Shown here: piece after piece, positions 1 to 11,910 of the stretch
How positions within the stretch are numbered: position 1 is the first letter of the stretch
Layout of the letters: each line of letters starts with the position of its first letter
NCBI GenBank assembly: GCA_004794785.1
Contig: SJOL01003955.1
Span: 10,326-74,325 of the forward strand
Direction of reading: 5' to 3'
Length of the DNA: 64,000 nucleotides
Source of the DNA: Opisthorchis felineus
Taxonomy: Eukaryota; Platyhelminthes; Trematoda; Opisthorchiida; Opisthorchiidae
Translations under genes and position numbers: made by a program
The notes under the pieces: generated by a model
Database searches by the model: none
Seen by the model: only the letters and a program-made list of their open reading frames with translations
Told to the model about the DNA's origin: nothing

Positions 1-150
1 CTCTCGTTTTCTGATGTTTCCAGGCAACTGAATGTGCTGCACCAGGCCGCCTCATCACAAGCGAGAGGTTCAGCTGGGTTCCAGGTGAGTCTCTCGCAAA
101 GCCAAATCTGTTTGCAAGTGAGTGTATTTCGCTAATCTTTGCTACCTTGT
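1..150 (+). repeat. Foldback (MITE-like) repeat, right-arm fragment
   Basis: This stretch matches the loop and right arm of a palindromic repeat found in fuller form at 11583-11910 and 23825-24285. Shared words are the loop aatgtgctgcac, gagaggttcagctgggtt, and the caagtgagtgtattt block. It is cut by the window edge, so its left arm is not visible. No coding potential is evident. Confidence 0.7.
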
Positions 151-2517
151 TCTAAGACTCCAAAACCAGAGCAAATCATCCAACGCCCGTATGCCACCAT
201 TTTTCAGCGATCTTGCTTAACTGGTATACCCCGAAGCGGGAATACAGTGTGCAACGACGGTGTCCGTGTACACAGCATGCCATTGAGGCTTGAATATAAC
301 GGTTTCCAGAAAACCTGCTTTTTATCATCCCATTTCCGGTAACCATTGAATTTAAAAGTAAACATTGTCTGGATAGTGTGTTGCTGGCGTTTCTGCTATC
401 TTCGGTGTTATAAGTTTAATCTGCTTAAACAGATGGAATGTATGAGCAGCCTTGAACCGGAAAACGCGATGTAGGAGGTTTATTGTGTTTGTGATTGAAG
501 TTGTACTGGAACGCCTTACTACCATTTCTGGAACCTGGTGCACTATGTTGCATGGGCCAGATGATGATTGGTTAATCATTGTGCTGTCCTGGTTCAGTTG
601 GTTGAGGCGATACCATTCAGCGCTGTGCTCCTGTAAGGTTATCTTTTTTTCAAGTTGATGCAATACTCTTGTCCGAGTATTTGCATGACGAGCGGACTGG
701 ATATCAGATATAAATATAGGGCATTTGAATTGATTTTCGTTCATATCACTGAGCTTGAAGCGCATTATCGATTGACAGTTGTTGTAAAACCGACAAAGTC
801 GTCATCTTTCACGACCAGTTTAATGTGTTAGTATCGGATGTTGAACAAGGTCATGTTGTCCTCAAAGATGGTGTATTACGATCTGAGATCCAAGGGTTGT
901 TTAAAAAGTATGCAATTAATGTATCGGTTACGCTCACGTGTGCCAAGTTTCCGAAGTAACAGTCGTACCTTCCATGGGTCATTTTGCTTGGCGAAATCAA
1001 CTTTGAATGTATTTTGGTACCCTTTGGACCAAGAGTTGAATGCTCAATTCGCATCCGCACCAATAGTCGATTCTGGGATAGAATCTGCATATGAAATTGA
1101 TGATTGACTTATACTGCTTTCTGGAGTGTGAACACTCATATTTTCGGTCGCACTTATATGAGATTCAGCGGCGTGTGCCAAAATTACTTTCGTTCCGGCA
1201 GCTGCGCATGCTCTGTAGTAACGGAATTTTGCTCAGCTTAGTTCTCGGTTTGAACCTCCCTAGCTAGCATTCCCGTCAAAAACAACCACCAAAGGTGCAC
1301 AGTATATATTAACACCCAAAACCAGGTCAAGAACGCTTGTACAGCGCGTCGTATATAAAGTGTGTGCCACAACAACATTGTGGAAATTATGACGCCTTCT
1401 GGATGCGCCACTGGCAACCTGCATATCGCAAATACTGGGTCGTGATTGGCTGTTGGGTCCAGACTTTCGACCAATCAGAGCTCGGTTTGATGCCGGACCG
1501 GAAAGCGGCCTGAACTTTTAGCCAATCTCGTGCGGAATAGGCTCTCGGCCGTAGCAGCTCCTAACTGCGAACGGTAAAGCGGTGTCGTCGTGGAATTCCA
1601 CCTAACATGCTCAGATTGCTTCCGTTGGTGTTCCAAAATTGGTTCAGTTAAAATTGACATCGTGGAAGACCCGTCGCTGCTTTGGTTTTGGAAAGTCTTA
1701 CAACAATGTAGCAAAGAGTTCATGTTGACGTTTCCACAGGATGGGGAAGCTGAATGGACGGAAGTGTCACATGATCATCTTTCATGTGGGTTGCAAGCTA
1801 GAGGGACTATATTTTAGCATTACTATGCCTAGATTCATAGTGCCCGATTGACGAAATAATGGTTGTCGGAATATTCTATTGTCAGACTGCAATTCGAACA
1901 TGCTGCGCATAACAGTATGGAACATACTCGCGGTAAACATGATTTGAATTACAGGCCCACTTATGCAGAATACCTCTCAAAAAAAGCCACTTTATGCTGA
2001 CTGCGAGGCTCCTTTCAGTGGCCGATTTCTTCCCAGAAGGAATTTGGGTAGGCACTGTAAACCAGACGGAGCGGCTGGTTTTGGATATAGCGTATAAGGT
2101 CTGTTGCTGGATTCGAGATTGGGTCTCAGTTCGTGCGAACTTAACCTCTGACCGCTGTTTACGGACAGCGGCTGTACGGGACAACCGTGAAGTCGATCGG
2201 GATACAATCACCGTAAAGTTACTATTAGGTCCCGGAAGAGCCCATTTTTGTCCGGCACTTTTTGGTGAATCCCCCATCGGGGGATAGCTGTACGTAGGTT
2301 TAAATGGAGCTAACGATTCCATATGTACTGTGGGAGTTGGAAGTGGAATCTATGCAAAAGTGTGCCTAGTACCTGTGTTTGAGAATAAGTGAAAAGGAGA
2401 AAGGCTTCACTGCGGAACTAGCGGGTCAACAGATGAACCGCACCAATAAGAGGGGAGGGTGAAGCGATTTAAGGAAAGTGGTGAATGTGTTTTTCATTTG
2501 TTTTTTTCGTATTTCAG
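151..2517. other. No recognised gene; scattered weak ORFs
   Basis: No convincing gene is visible here. The longest ORF pair (1882-2322 minus, 146 codons; 1994-2287 plus, 97 codons) lies on opposite strands of the same slightly GC-richer segment. Neither has a recognisable domain or good splice context. The stretch may be intronic to a plus-strand gene whose exon begins at 2518. Confidence 0.4.
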
Positions 2518-2593
2518 CACAAACAACAGGGGGCTGCTTTCGAAAGTGAGAGTTTTCTGCCGGTGGTACAGCAAGGAGAGCCTTCAGGTTGCG
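2518..2593 (+). CDS. Candidate internal exon, unrecognised gene
   Basis: A strong acceptor (T-rich tract then atttcag) precedes 76 bp of open sequence beginning HKQQGAAFESESFLPVVQQG, and a good donor (gtgagc) follows at 2594. The exon would enter in phase 0 and leave in phase 1. The composition is polar and protein-like, but no family is recognised. It cannot join directly to the next candidate exon at 4334, which enters in phase 2, so a further exon would lie between them. The call rests on splice consensus and an open frame only. Confidence 0.35.
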
Positions 2594-4333
2594 GTGAGCA
2601 GAACCGCTTCCCACCTGGGCTTAAACCTTTTTGGCAATGGCTCCTGCATAGTGTTTTGACGATGCGAATTCGCCTCCTCCTTTGGACGATTCGATGAGTG
2701 GAATAGGAGCTGAATTTGTCAATTCCATGTTTAGTATGCGGTAAGTGGATACTTCTTGCCTTCGAATGATGTGTTCCTTTTTGGAGTGTTCTCCATACGG
2801 GAGCATCAGCGTCATTTCTATTTCACGGGTTTTTATAATCCATGCGGTGAAAGGAGAGCTTTATGGTAGCATAGCGCAAGTATCGGGAGATCACCAAACA
2901 TTCAGCCCGCGAATTTCGATCGAAGCAAACACGATCGCCATCAGCTTGGGCTGGTGGCTCGGGCTGTACGCTCTTGGTTGTTTTGGTATACCACCAACTA
3001 TTTCACCACCGACGGTCGCTTGAGACAAACTGACTGACTGCCCTGAGAAGGCGCCACTGTCATAGAGGGTGCACAACGACAATACCGTCTGTTGGTCACG
3101 GTCCATTTTGTGCATTTCATCTTCCAAATGGCAGCCCCAGCTAGGCCACGTATACACGCTTTGCAATGCTCGTTTTCGGCTTACTGAAATGACAAATGTG
3201 TGAGAAATATACCACTGTATACATAAAACGCATCATAAAACCAACTTTAGCGTCATTCGGGGTGGGTGGGAGGGGGGCTGAAGCACCGAGATACACCACT
3301 TGATTTCAATTAGTCTATAGCGATACATTCATGAATGGCCGTACAGCAATCCAATCAACCTGGTTTGTGGTTATTCAGCGTTTCCAACCTACGAGTGTAG
3401 TTGCAACTCTTAGTCGCGCCTGGGGTGAGAGCTGCTCAAACAGCTTTCGGGATTTTCGTTGGCCTCATTGCGTACGTGCGTCGCGAACGACACCCCCATG
3501 CAGACGACGAATCTACGTTCGTAGCGTACCACCGGACGACTGTAGGTGGTGATGCTTGAGGCTTTTCGTAACCGGATCTCAGTGATATCCCTCCAGAAGA
3601 TACACCTATAGGTGATCAACAAAAACTGTTCTCGTGATGTGGACTCAGTCCTAATGTTCATGAATAATTCTACAAATCCGGATCACACGAAACCGATCTT
3701 GGGAGAGTTCCTCTTTCAGAACGGAAATTTATGTTTGAATGAATTCCTGTAAAACGCCAGATTAGTGACAAGAGTGATAAAAAATCAACGGGAAAGTAAA
3801 TACCAGAATTTCGTTTTCATTACAGTCGCTGTAAGGTAATTCTATTGCCTTATTGCTGTAACCCCAACTATGAAAGGCATGTTATTTAACTCTGTGATCA
3901 ACAGAGAATCCTAGTTAGCTTTTAGTTTCTTGCCGGAGGGTGAGAATAACACCACAGTTTCCAGTAATTGAAAGCCATTGTGGTTCGCTGTCGAGATTCG
4001 TGCTTACTTTTCTCAAATGTGCGGGGCCTGTGGTCAATACATGTACTACTTACAAGGAATTCCAAGCAGCAAGAAGGTTTCACGGCGTGTGGGGTGTAAG
4101 TAGTGTCGCATGGACCAAACAACATGTAGCCTGTTCACCCTCTGGCTGGGATTGATATAGCCTTCAACTAGTTTTGTTGCCGTTTGGAATACCGAGTGCA
4201 CAGTTCTGTATTACGCAAATCAGCCTGCGTTCTTCCGTGATGGATAGTCATGTTTTCAATACGTGGACTGTATACCTGGCTCCCCATTGGTTCGACCTAC
4301 TAAAACGTTTCCTTTCATTTTTCCGTCTTCTAG
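2594..4333. other. No supported gene
   Basis: I see no repeat of known family and no coding exon with both splice sites in this stretch. Overlapping ORFs at 3331-3661 on both strands lack domain signals. It could be intron between candidate exons. Confidence 0.35.
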
Positions 4334-4429
4334 TGACGCTTTGTCAGCTCTCCCTGTTTATGATGATTTGAAAACATCCGAATCAAGTGGCAGCATGATC
4401 GCTGAAAACGATTTCTCATCCGGCCAAGT
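4334..4429 (+). CDS. Candidate internal exon (acidic/Ser-rich), unrecognised gene
   Basis: A pyrimidine-rich acceptor (cgtcttctag) is followed by 96 bp open in one frame and a consensus donor, gtgagt, at 4430. Read in phase 2 it encodes DALSALPVYDDLKTSESSGS and then an acidic segment ending FSSGQ. Entry and exit are both phase 2, so the exon is symmetric. It is frame-compatible with the candidate terminal exon at 7776. No family is recognised. The evidence is the splice pair and the protein-like composition. Confidence 0.45.
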
Positions 4430-4639
4430 GTGAGTACGCATTTTCCCTTGTGGCGCAAGTTGCCTGTTCTTTTATGTAGCTTCACGTTTTTCCACTGTGC
4501 TTGACATTTGTGCGTATCACAGTACCTTCCTCCGCAGTGATCACTTTTGGTTTGCCCCCTCATATCCCTCTTATGATTCCCATAGTATGAGTCTGCTTGT
4601 GACCTGGGGGAAATTTATCTTCCCGCCACAAGCGGTTAA

Positions 4640-4795
4640 GGAACGAAACTCCTGATAATGTTGTCCTTGGTTTGAACACAACCCTGGTTTTTCCATTGTT
4701 CCTGTGTCTAGGTGTATCATTTTGTGTAGTTGTTTCGAGTTGCATGGCAGCTATACACCGAGCCACATTGTTCCTCCCCCTGAATGAAAGCGCCA
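4640..4795 (+). repeat. tRNA-derived SINE copy (degenerate)
   Basis: The segment keeps the SINE-body order gttcctgtgtctaggtgta, then catggcagctatacaccga, as in the better copies at 5215-5405 and 46379-46586 (the latter on the other strand). A degraded B-box-like ggtttgaacac lies near 4670. It is old and diverged. Confidence 0.5.
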
Positions 4796-5214
4796 GTGTA
4801 CGTGCCACATGACATTTTACACCACGGAAAAGTATCGTTTGCAGTATCCCCGAGAGTGCCCACCGCCTGGAGCGACTGTTCTGACCAGTTCCACCAGTGG
4901 TCTCTGTGGAGGGATTTTACTTACTCGCTATTTCATTTCAAGATGTATGAGGCATCCCTTTTCATGTGTTTCAAACATAGAATGCGTGGTTGCAGTGAAT
5001 CACAAACTGGTCTGCAAACCCCCTGAATAGTTGCCATCTCATGGGAGCGGTCGAAGTTCTCTTCTTATTGATCCATCCCCAAGGAAGAAGCGCTGCAACC
5101 GAAATGCTCTACGATGTTGGCGTCAAACGATTTTAAACTATCCCTTTGCCTTAAGAATCCCTTATCCTTGGCTTGGCCGTAGTTCAACCTAGAATTTGTT
5201 GGGATATGCCACAC

Positions 5215-5405
5215 CTGAAATACGGATTGACAGAACGAACTTACTGACCGGAAGGTCCGTGCTTCGAACCCTACCTTTGCATCTCGACTTCTCCTGTCTA
5301 GGCTTGGGCAACCTGGCAGTATCCCAGCCCTCGTGCTTCCTTCGAGTGGCATGGTAGCTAGGCACCGAAAGGGTGCTACAGCTGAACGATTAATGTCATT
5401 ATTGG
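5215..5405 (+). repeat. tRNA-derived SINE copy
   Basis: The head has a B-box-like gcttcgaaccc near 5263. It is followed by the shared body ctcctgtctaggcttgggca, then ctggcagtatcccagccctc, then ggtagctaggcaccgaaagg and gctacagctgaa. An AT-rich tail (gattaatgtcattattg) ends it. This is the same order as the reverse complement of the copies at 46.4 and 58.8 kb. The 5' limit is approximate. Confidence 0.7.
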
Positions 5406-7775
5406 TCGAAGAATGACCTCATTTTGTAGTTTGATTTGAGTTTAACTAAGTGACGAGAGTTCTTCGTTCGCTCTACTCTGGGTTGTTGGGGCCTGACGGC
5501 CACTGTGGACATCATATATGCTTACTAAAAGGAGGTGAAATATTTTTTCCTCTACATTTGAGAACTTTCAGAAACAAGTAACTGATCTCCCGCTGTGTTG
5601 TTGTGATAACGCACTTTGTTGCAAAGTGGTAGCGTTGATCTGAAAGTTTGGAAAAATTAGAAATAGCTGACCAGTTCCAGCAAAGGATATTTGAATTGAC
5701 ACACTCGTTCAGCCACTGAAATATTGTAAGTAGTTTATAATTAATAAATAATTTGTTCATTTCACATGCCAACGTTCGATGGCCGTTCCCAAAATTTTGC
5801 TGGGGAATGTGAGAAGTGCTTGTTTCAGTGCCATTCTCTGACAAGCTTGGAATGCATTTCACCAACCTGCCACCAAAAAGGTGCTTCATCTAGTTGGTTC
5901 TGGAACCACCGCTAATTGCCCCCCGCATAATTATTTTTGTGGTTCCCAAAAGGTATGAAGCAAACACCAAAATTCCAGCGCAAAAATATCAATTAACCTA
6001 AAGAGGTTTCCATGAAATTTTGATTTCTTTTAGGAAAGTCACTCGGGTTAGTGCAACAGTAAGAACTTGTGCGCATGAGCGCCATCAGGGGCTCCAGCAG
6101 CCGCTCCAGCGACAACCGCAGAGAAAAGCAATCAAAATCGGAATTCATGGCGTGAAAACGATCTAGTCAAATTTCATTGAAATATTTATAAGTTAAGGTG
6201 CCTTTAATGTTTCAAAAAGATGCCAAGAAATGTCACGTTGCGAATATAAAATTTAACTTTCCGTGCTTAATGGTTTCTGAGAAATTTTGTTTCTACTTCT
6301 TCCTGGTGTGTCCCAGTGGAAATTCGGACGACGCCGACTGCAGTTACGCTTCGTTTGTTGCCTGCTTTCGCATTTCTGTGAAAGAAATACTCACGCATAA
6401 TGCTGGACATGGAGCTAGTAAACAGGCTACTTGCATACGTCTGTAAGCCGTAATTTTGCAAATATGTGTACTTCACCAACGGAGATTCTGCATGTACAAC
6501 TTGTATGATCAACGGCGAGCGTGGAGTTTGAGTGGACATGAGTTTCTGTTCATAGTTTAGCCTTTGTTGCTTATATCTATCACGTCAATTTCTTAGAATC
6601 AAATCGTCAAGTACAACATGTCTGCTTCTCCGAACCTGCATGTGAACATTTCATGCACCCGCATGTATTTGGTCTGGAATGTATCGCAGCATGTGGACGG
6701 ACCATGGTCTTACTAAAACCCATAGTCGATTACAAACCGAAAGCGGAAGAATAGAATTAGCACAGTCGCTGCAAGTCTGGCGGCCAACAAGTAGGCGGCC
6801 CATAGAGTGTAGAAACGCACACATGGCATTTAGTTAATCTAAAGTTTCCACTATGCCGACTTAGATCTACTATCGGTGCAAACTTCGGTCGTGCTTACTA
6901 TTTCAACTGATACGCCAAAGCCAGCGTTTTCCCCAAGCAGCTTAATTGCAGGCCGTGTGCAATTATTTACAACGTAGATGGCTTGCGGCCACAGTGGGTT
7001 GAATATACTGCTCTCAGCGACACTAAACAGTATACCGTGAATGCCAACACGTCAACAACGTCAGATTTGAAGGTGATCATGTTTTTGCATCATATTCCTG
7101 AATTACATTTGAACCCGCGAACTCGTTGAGTACGTTTAAAGAAAGAACAGCGTGGTGGCTGTTATGATCATTTCTCACCGGCTTCTTGTCTTCAGCTACT
7201 GCATCAGCAACATTCCTTACAGGCTGACTGCCCGCTTGCTCCTCAAATGAATGTCGATAAACTGCAAATACATGAGTATCCCGCGAATGTGGCCCATAAT
7301 GGCATGTTTAGGCAAACCGTTCGTCACTGTTTGCTTTCCTAGTACTGATGATTCAGATTCAGTGAACGAATGCCTTCGGGGCTTTGTGGAGAAGGTGAAG
7401 AACGTGTTGGCTGATGAAAATGTGCTTTGAAGTAAGCACAACTCTCTGAGGGTGCAGCTGGAGTTTTCAAAATGCGACAGTGTCACCCGAGCTTATGTGT
7501 GGCAAGTGAAGTTCATGAAAACTACCTTGGTTGTAACAGATGTTCACAGAAAGTTATTCGACACTCATCTAATCGGATGACTTTCCGATTCCCATCGATG
7601 AGAATTGTTGAACCCAGTCTAATGGCGACCAGCATGCTGAGCTAACAATAATAAGCAGGTTACCAACTGATACCTTCCAGCAATTTTTTTTCTGAACCTG
7701 ATGCATTTGGTTTACTATGGAGTACTCACGAGGTTGGAAAACTTCACAACCTCCTGGTCTTGTTGGATCTTTCAG
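5406..7775. other. No firmly supported gene
   Basis: An acceptor-like tract ending gtgtgtcccag at 6315 opens a short acidic/Cys frame (begins GNSDDADCSYASFVACFRIS) that could be an exon, but its donor is weak. Nothing else in the stretch is recognised. Confidence 0.3.
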
Positions 7776-7872
7776 TGACTCAAATGCGGCAGGAGGCCGA
7801 TCGGTTATCTGCACTCATGATACGCCTGATTTTCTGCAGGAGTTTTCTTTTTTCCAGTTTCATGATCGCTGA
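7776..7872 (+). CDS. Candidate 3'-terminal exon, unrecognised gene
   Basis: The acceptor ggatctttcag is followed in phase 2 by an open frame reading DSNAAGGRSVICTHDTPDFL and a short aromatic tail, ending at a TGA at 7870-7872. The phase matches the exit of the candidate exon 4334-4429, so the two could belong to one plus-strand transcript. No family is recognised. An overlapping longer ORF (7760-8065, another frame) lacks splice support and looks like chance. Confidence 0.35.
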
Positions 7873-10601
7873 AACGCTAATGAATGCTGGCAAATCGTTC
7901 GCTCGTGGCCTTTCTTATTATCCCTCCTATTTTACGAAAACTTTCACGACTTATCCGCTGCTTTACTCTGTGCTTGATTTGGCACAGTTGCTAACTTTAG
8001 GATTTAGCAAGCAGTTTGCACACATTTACGGAGCGGATCAGGTGGTTTGTGATGTGAATTTATGAATTGACGTTCAAAAATGTGCTTCCACATCGATTTT
8101 AAACCTACCCGTTTAAGAGTAATGTGCGGTCAATTAAAAAAACATTAAATGATCCGAAGCTGCAGCAGTGCAGTTACGTCACCGCACGTATGAAAGTATT
8201 CATGCTATTAGTCATCTACATAAATGTTGTCAGAATATGTTGGTTTTCAGAGCATAAATGTTTTATCGTGGTAGCTTTTGGGGGAATGTTCTGCGATACA
8301 GCACTTTCAACGTGAGTCTTTTTTGAGAGTTTAATGATGGTCTCTCAAAATGCAGCGATTTTAAACCAAGTGTCACATGACTGCGTTAAAACGGTCTGAA
8401 CTGGGAGCTTGGTATTTCTGAGGGAATTTTGTGGAAAACCACTCCGGCAAACAAGACAACAAATACTTTGCGCATAAACATGTCCCAAACAGTCCGGTTT
8501 AGCTGTGAGAATATGACAGGCAACTAACTTATGTAACAAAAGCAAAAAATATATTTGAAAGATTTCACACAGAAGTTTAACTGGGTCAGTTGCATTGGCG
8601 GAAGAAGGTCAATGTTTCATCTGGACTCAAATAAAAGACCAGTTCTTTATTGAAGGTGACCACCTATGGGATCGCTGAAGTCTCCTGGACAGTTCATCAG
8701 CAACTTTGTGGGTAGATTCCTGATAGAATATGTACTGCGATATCTCGAATATCGTACCAACTAAAATTGGCATTTGGCTTTTGTGTAGTTTAGGCTGTGC
8801 TTTTCACCTAGATATGAATCTGACCACTTGTGAGTAGTAAGGTTAGTATTCCTTCACTGAAGGTCGATAATTACCCGGTCGTGGAATTTCCACAAATGGC
8901 AACCGCAAACTAGAGGTGTATGGTTTCGAAAATTAAGTCCACTATGTATTGTGTCCTGTTTACGCCTAATCCGGTGCCCGTAACAGGATTTGATCGCCTG
9001 ACGATCATGACCATAGTTAACACTCTTAGCCTCAACACAGCGCATACGTTAGCTTCAGGTCCGCGCGTTACGTATACTGTTTCAATTGAAGTTTGCTTGC
9101 CCGGGCGGCCATTGTTACCGGGAATTCCACAACTAGAAAGCAGACGAAGTAGGTTTTTAACGGTATGAGACATAAACTACGGGCTCAGTGGCCAAGAAAT
9201 GATCTGTTAGAAGTACTTGATTCCGGGGAAGACATGTCACTTCACTTTTCACCCTGCTGGGACTTACCGGTTTACTGGTACACAATTCGCTTGCCTGATG
9301 TAATTGCTCAACTCCAATCAATATGCAGCTTCTAACATTTTCGTGAGCACTGCATTTGCGGGTTTGGTTTGGTTTCGCCTAGGTGTTCAAGTTTTCTAGG
9401 ATTCAAGCTACTGACGAAAACCCATGGAAATCTGCTTAAGTTAAAGAGTATCTGATGATTACCAAGGCCTTTACTCGTGAACTTGCCTGGATGAAGTGGA
9501 TGGTCCTTAACAGCAGCCGATTCAGCCTGAATGGAACGCTTTCGTTGGAATCAGGGCAGAACGACTGTCATTCAAGGTGCGCACATACCCTCAGTATCAT
9601 TTGGTGGCCAATCTCACTTTTGCGTTTGTGTGCCGACCAACTGTTTATGGCCCGATTTATCACACTTGTTCGTATTTGTTAGAAATCTGACCTCGCAAAC
9701 GTAGCAAGGGATTTAATGATCAACACACCGGAGGTATTTGACTTACAAAGAACCATCCCACTCGATGGCATTTCTCCTTGTCTTCTGGATGTTTATTTAA
9801 GGTGGTGGTGGAGTCCTTAGTGCCAAACAGTAAGCTTTTTAAGAGTAAAAGACAATGGATACCGAAAGTAGCTCCAAGTTCCGCGGCAGCTAAAGCACGG
9901 TTATTTGTCGCACTGATTGCCAAGTAAATCTTATGCTTTAGTCTTGAAAGCTTGCTTTTTGTGTCATTGCCGTTTATCAGAAAAGAAAGCAGGAAATTTC
10001 GTTTGCGAGACCTTGGTCAGACAAGTATGAGTCTCAGGTTGATCATAGCCTGGGGAAAGCAGGTCGGCAGTCCCCAAAAGTGTTTTTTTTTGTCAGCGAG
10101 TTGCTGTCCACAAGCTCATTCTTAGCAGCACTTTAGACACGCCCGGTGTAGTGCTGAGCGATTCTTCGATCAAAACTCGAAAAGCGACTCGAAAGCTAGC
10201 ATACTCAAAAACCGACATGAGGTAGACGTCATGGAGATTCCGAAATGCAATGAGAGATATAGGTGATGACTTGCGGTGATAAGGACATGCCAATGAGAAG
10301 AGCCACATACTTGGGTCTTTTTGGTATCCACTCTCGTAATGTCTTTTGAGTCTTTCCCACCATGTGTGATGGAGATTTTGTTGTATTTCCCCTATTAGAT
10401 GCAGAAATATTTGTCAATAGTAGAGGGTCTATCTGAGCAGCGTCAGCGTCGAAACCTAAAGAATTCGAGTTGGTTGCAAAAAGTGAAGATGGCCCTAAAG
10501 ATGCGCTAGTAAGGTCATTGACTTGCACCGGACAGTGAAGCAGTTCGACGAGAGATTGGAGTGCTTCAACGTTCACTGGGAACATTCTGCTGTAAAACAA
10601 A
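7873..10601. other. No recognised gene; one diverged foldback fragment
   Basis: ORFs here overlap in several frames on both strands and show no domain. At 8735-8800 the words gatatctcgaatatcgtacc and aactaaaattgg match the right-arm flank of the foldback family at 23.99 and 47.4 kb. A stretch near 8140-8200 (caccgcacgtatgaaagt) resembles 60390-60475. Confidence 0.4.
8735..8800 (+). repeat. Foldback repeat, diverged fragment
   Basis: A short match to the loop-proximal part of the family (tctcgaatatcgtaccaact). The corresponding words are tctcgaatattgtgccaact near 24.0 kb and tctcgaatgtcgcaccagct at 47.41 kb. Confidence 0.4.
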
Positions 10602-10794
10602 GCTTCGGACCAGAATGGAATTCTTCCTTACATTCCGTATGCCTTATGACCGTACAGTAGCCGGGTGCGTGGAGCTAGGTAAAACGTCTATGGAAAAGAT
10701 GGCATCCGATCTTCATCCTTCATCCTTGACTTGAGTCTAAGAAGTGGTGTCCACAGTGGATTGGGGGCTTTAGGCTGTTGGATACGAGTACACT

Positions 10795-10860
10795 GTAGCA
10801 TAGTATAGTATAATATAGTATAATATAGTATGGTATATGGTATAGTATGGTATAATGCAG
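10795..10860 (+). repeat. TATAG-type microsatellite
   Basis: An imperfect 5-bp periodic tract built of tagta/tatag words follows a short unique segment. It may be the 3' tail of a decayed non-LTR or SINE insertion. The same tract recurs at 16697-16762. Confidence 0.8.
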
Positions 10861-10979
10861 TACCCCATAAATTCTACTTCATCACCCTAAAGCGATCCAC
10901 AGCTACCGGGCACTAAGCCGTCAGCAGCCTTGTGAACTCGCGTTACCACTGCTTCGTTGCGGTTAGAGCCAATTTTGTC

Positions 10980-11501
10980 TTAACATAGCAGCTGGAAGAG
11001 CATAAGGCGGAAATTTGGACTGTGGTTCCTTCGGAATCCGTGCGTGCGCGACATCTGGCTATATAGCGCCAAAGGAGTTATCCTGTGCAAAAGCTCGCGA
11101 ACGAACTTTTCCGCAATGGGCACACGTCTCCCTAGCGTGGAGACAATGAATGTGATGAAGCTGCAAGGCAGAAAACAAATTGCCGCACCTCTTTCTATAA
11201 AATAGATCCCCTCGAATGGATCGCTCAAAAGTTCCCATTCATTCAAGAGGAAAATGACCGGCTTTTTTTCGGCGATGGTGCATTCATAACCGTCTATCGT
11301 GCATTGCTGGCAAATCTCCGACTTAAAAAGATCTCTCTTTGCACGATACGCAAGCCCATATTCCTGGGTAATCTGTTTTAAAAATAGACAAGGTCTCCTG
11401 TCTACAAGGGGCAGGGTTCTTCGGTTTGTTCGGCTGCATGCTGTTTTCATGGAGGTGCAATTTTTCGGCCTTTTGACCTTCCTGAAAAATGGTTTCATCA
11501 A
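10980..11501 (-). CDS. Unrecognised 173-codon ORF inside the repeated unit
   Basis: This is one of the longest uninterrupted ORFs in the window outside the retroelement, and it is also intact in unit 2 (16882-17403) with a few amino-acid changes. It has four Cys in its middle part, including a CQQC pair, and no recognisable domain, signal peptide or splice context. A second minus frame (11323-11514) overlaps it. It may be a relic of an unidentified mobile element or simply chance. I do not assign a function. Confidence 0.2.
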   Translation of the reverse strand: MMKPFFRKVKRPKNCTSMKTACSRTNRRTLPLVDRRPCLFLKQITQEYGLAYRAKRDLFKSEICQQCTIDGYECTIAEKKPVIFLLNEWELLSDPFEGIYFIERGAAICFLPCSFITFIVSTLGRRVPIAEKFVRELLHRITPLALYSQMSRTHGFRRNHSPNFRLMLFQLLC

Positions 11502-11582
11502 ATTCCTCCACCATGCGGCCCTGTAAATTGGAAACGGAAGGGGTTACTTTGAAATGTCGTACAAACGTAGCACACTATTCAT

Positions 11583-11910
11583 AAGGTTGCTGAATACACT
11601 TCGACAGCTCGCCACCGGTTCCCATCTTCGCGGGGCCCATCATGTAGGCACAGTCCCCGATTTTCCGTCGACCTTACGTTCTACTTGAACTTAAATTCCT
11701 CGAAACTGGAGAAGTACACCCGTTTGCATACCAATATGGTTTTCACGGGAGACACCTGAATCCCAACTGAATCCCTCGTTCATGATGTTCTTCAACTGAA
11801 TGTGCTGCACAAGGCCGCCTAATGAGCAGCATCATAAACGAGAGATTCAAGTGTCTCCGATGAAAATTAAATGGCTAGGCAAATGAGGATAGTTTGCCAA
11901 TTTTAAACAT
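11583..11910 (+). repeat. Foldback (MITE-like) element, most complete copy
   Basis: The left arm runs from ataaggttgctgaatac through gcccatcatgtaggcaca, gcataccaatatggttttca, cgggagacacctga and ctgaatccctcgttcatgat. After a loop with aatgtgctgcacaaggc, the right arm returns in inverse order as aaacgagagattcaagtg, tctccgatgaaaatt and gcaaatgagg. Such a stem-loop without coding capacity is typical of foldback MITEs. Other copies are at 1-150, 17485-17812, 23825-24285, 35655-35765 and 47394-47665. Confidence 0.75.

Noticed and set aside
1882..2322. 146-codon minus ORF with an opposing 97-codon plus ORF
   Set aside because: No domain, no splice context, and both strands open in a slightly GC-rich segment; chance is likely.
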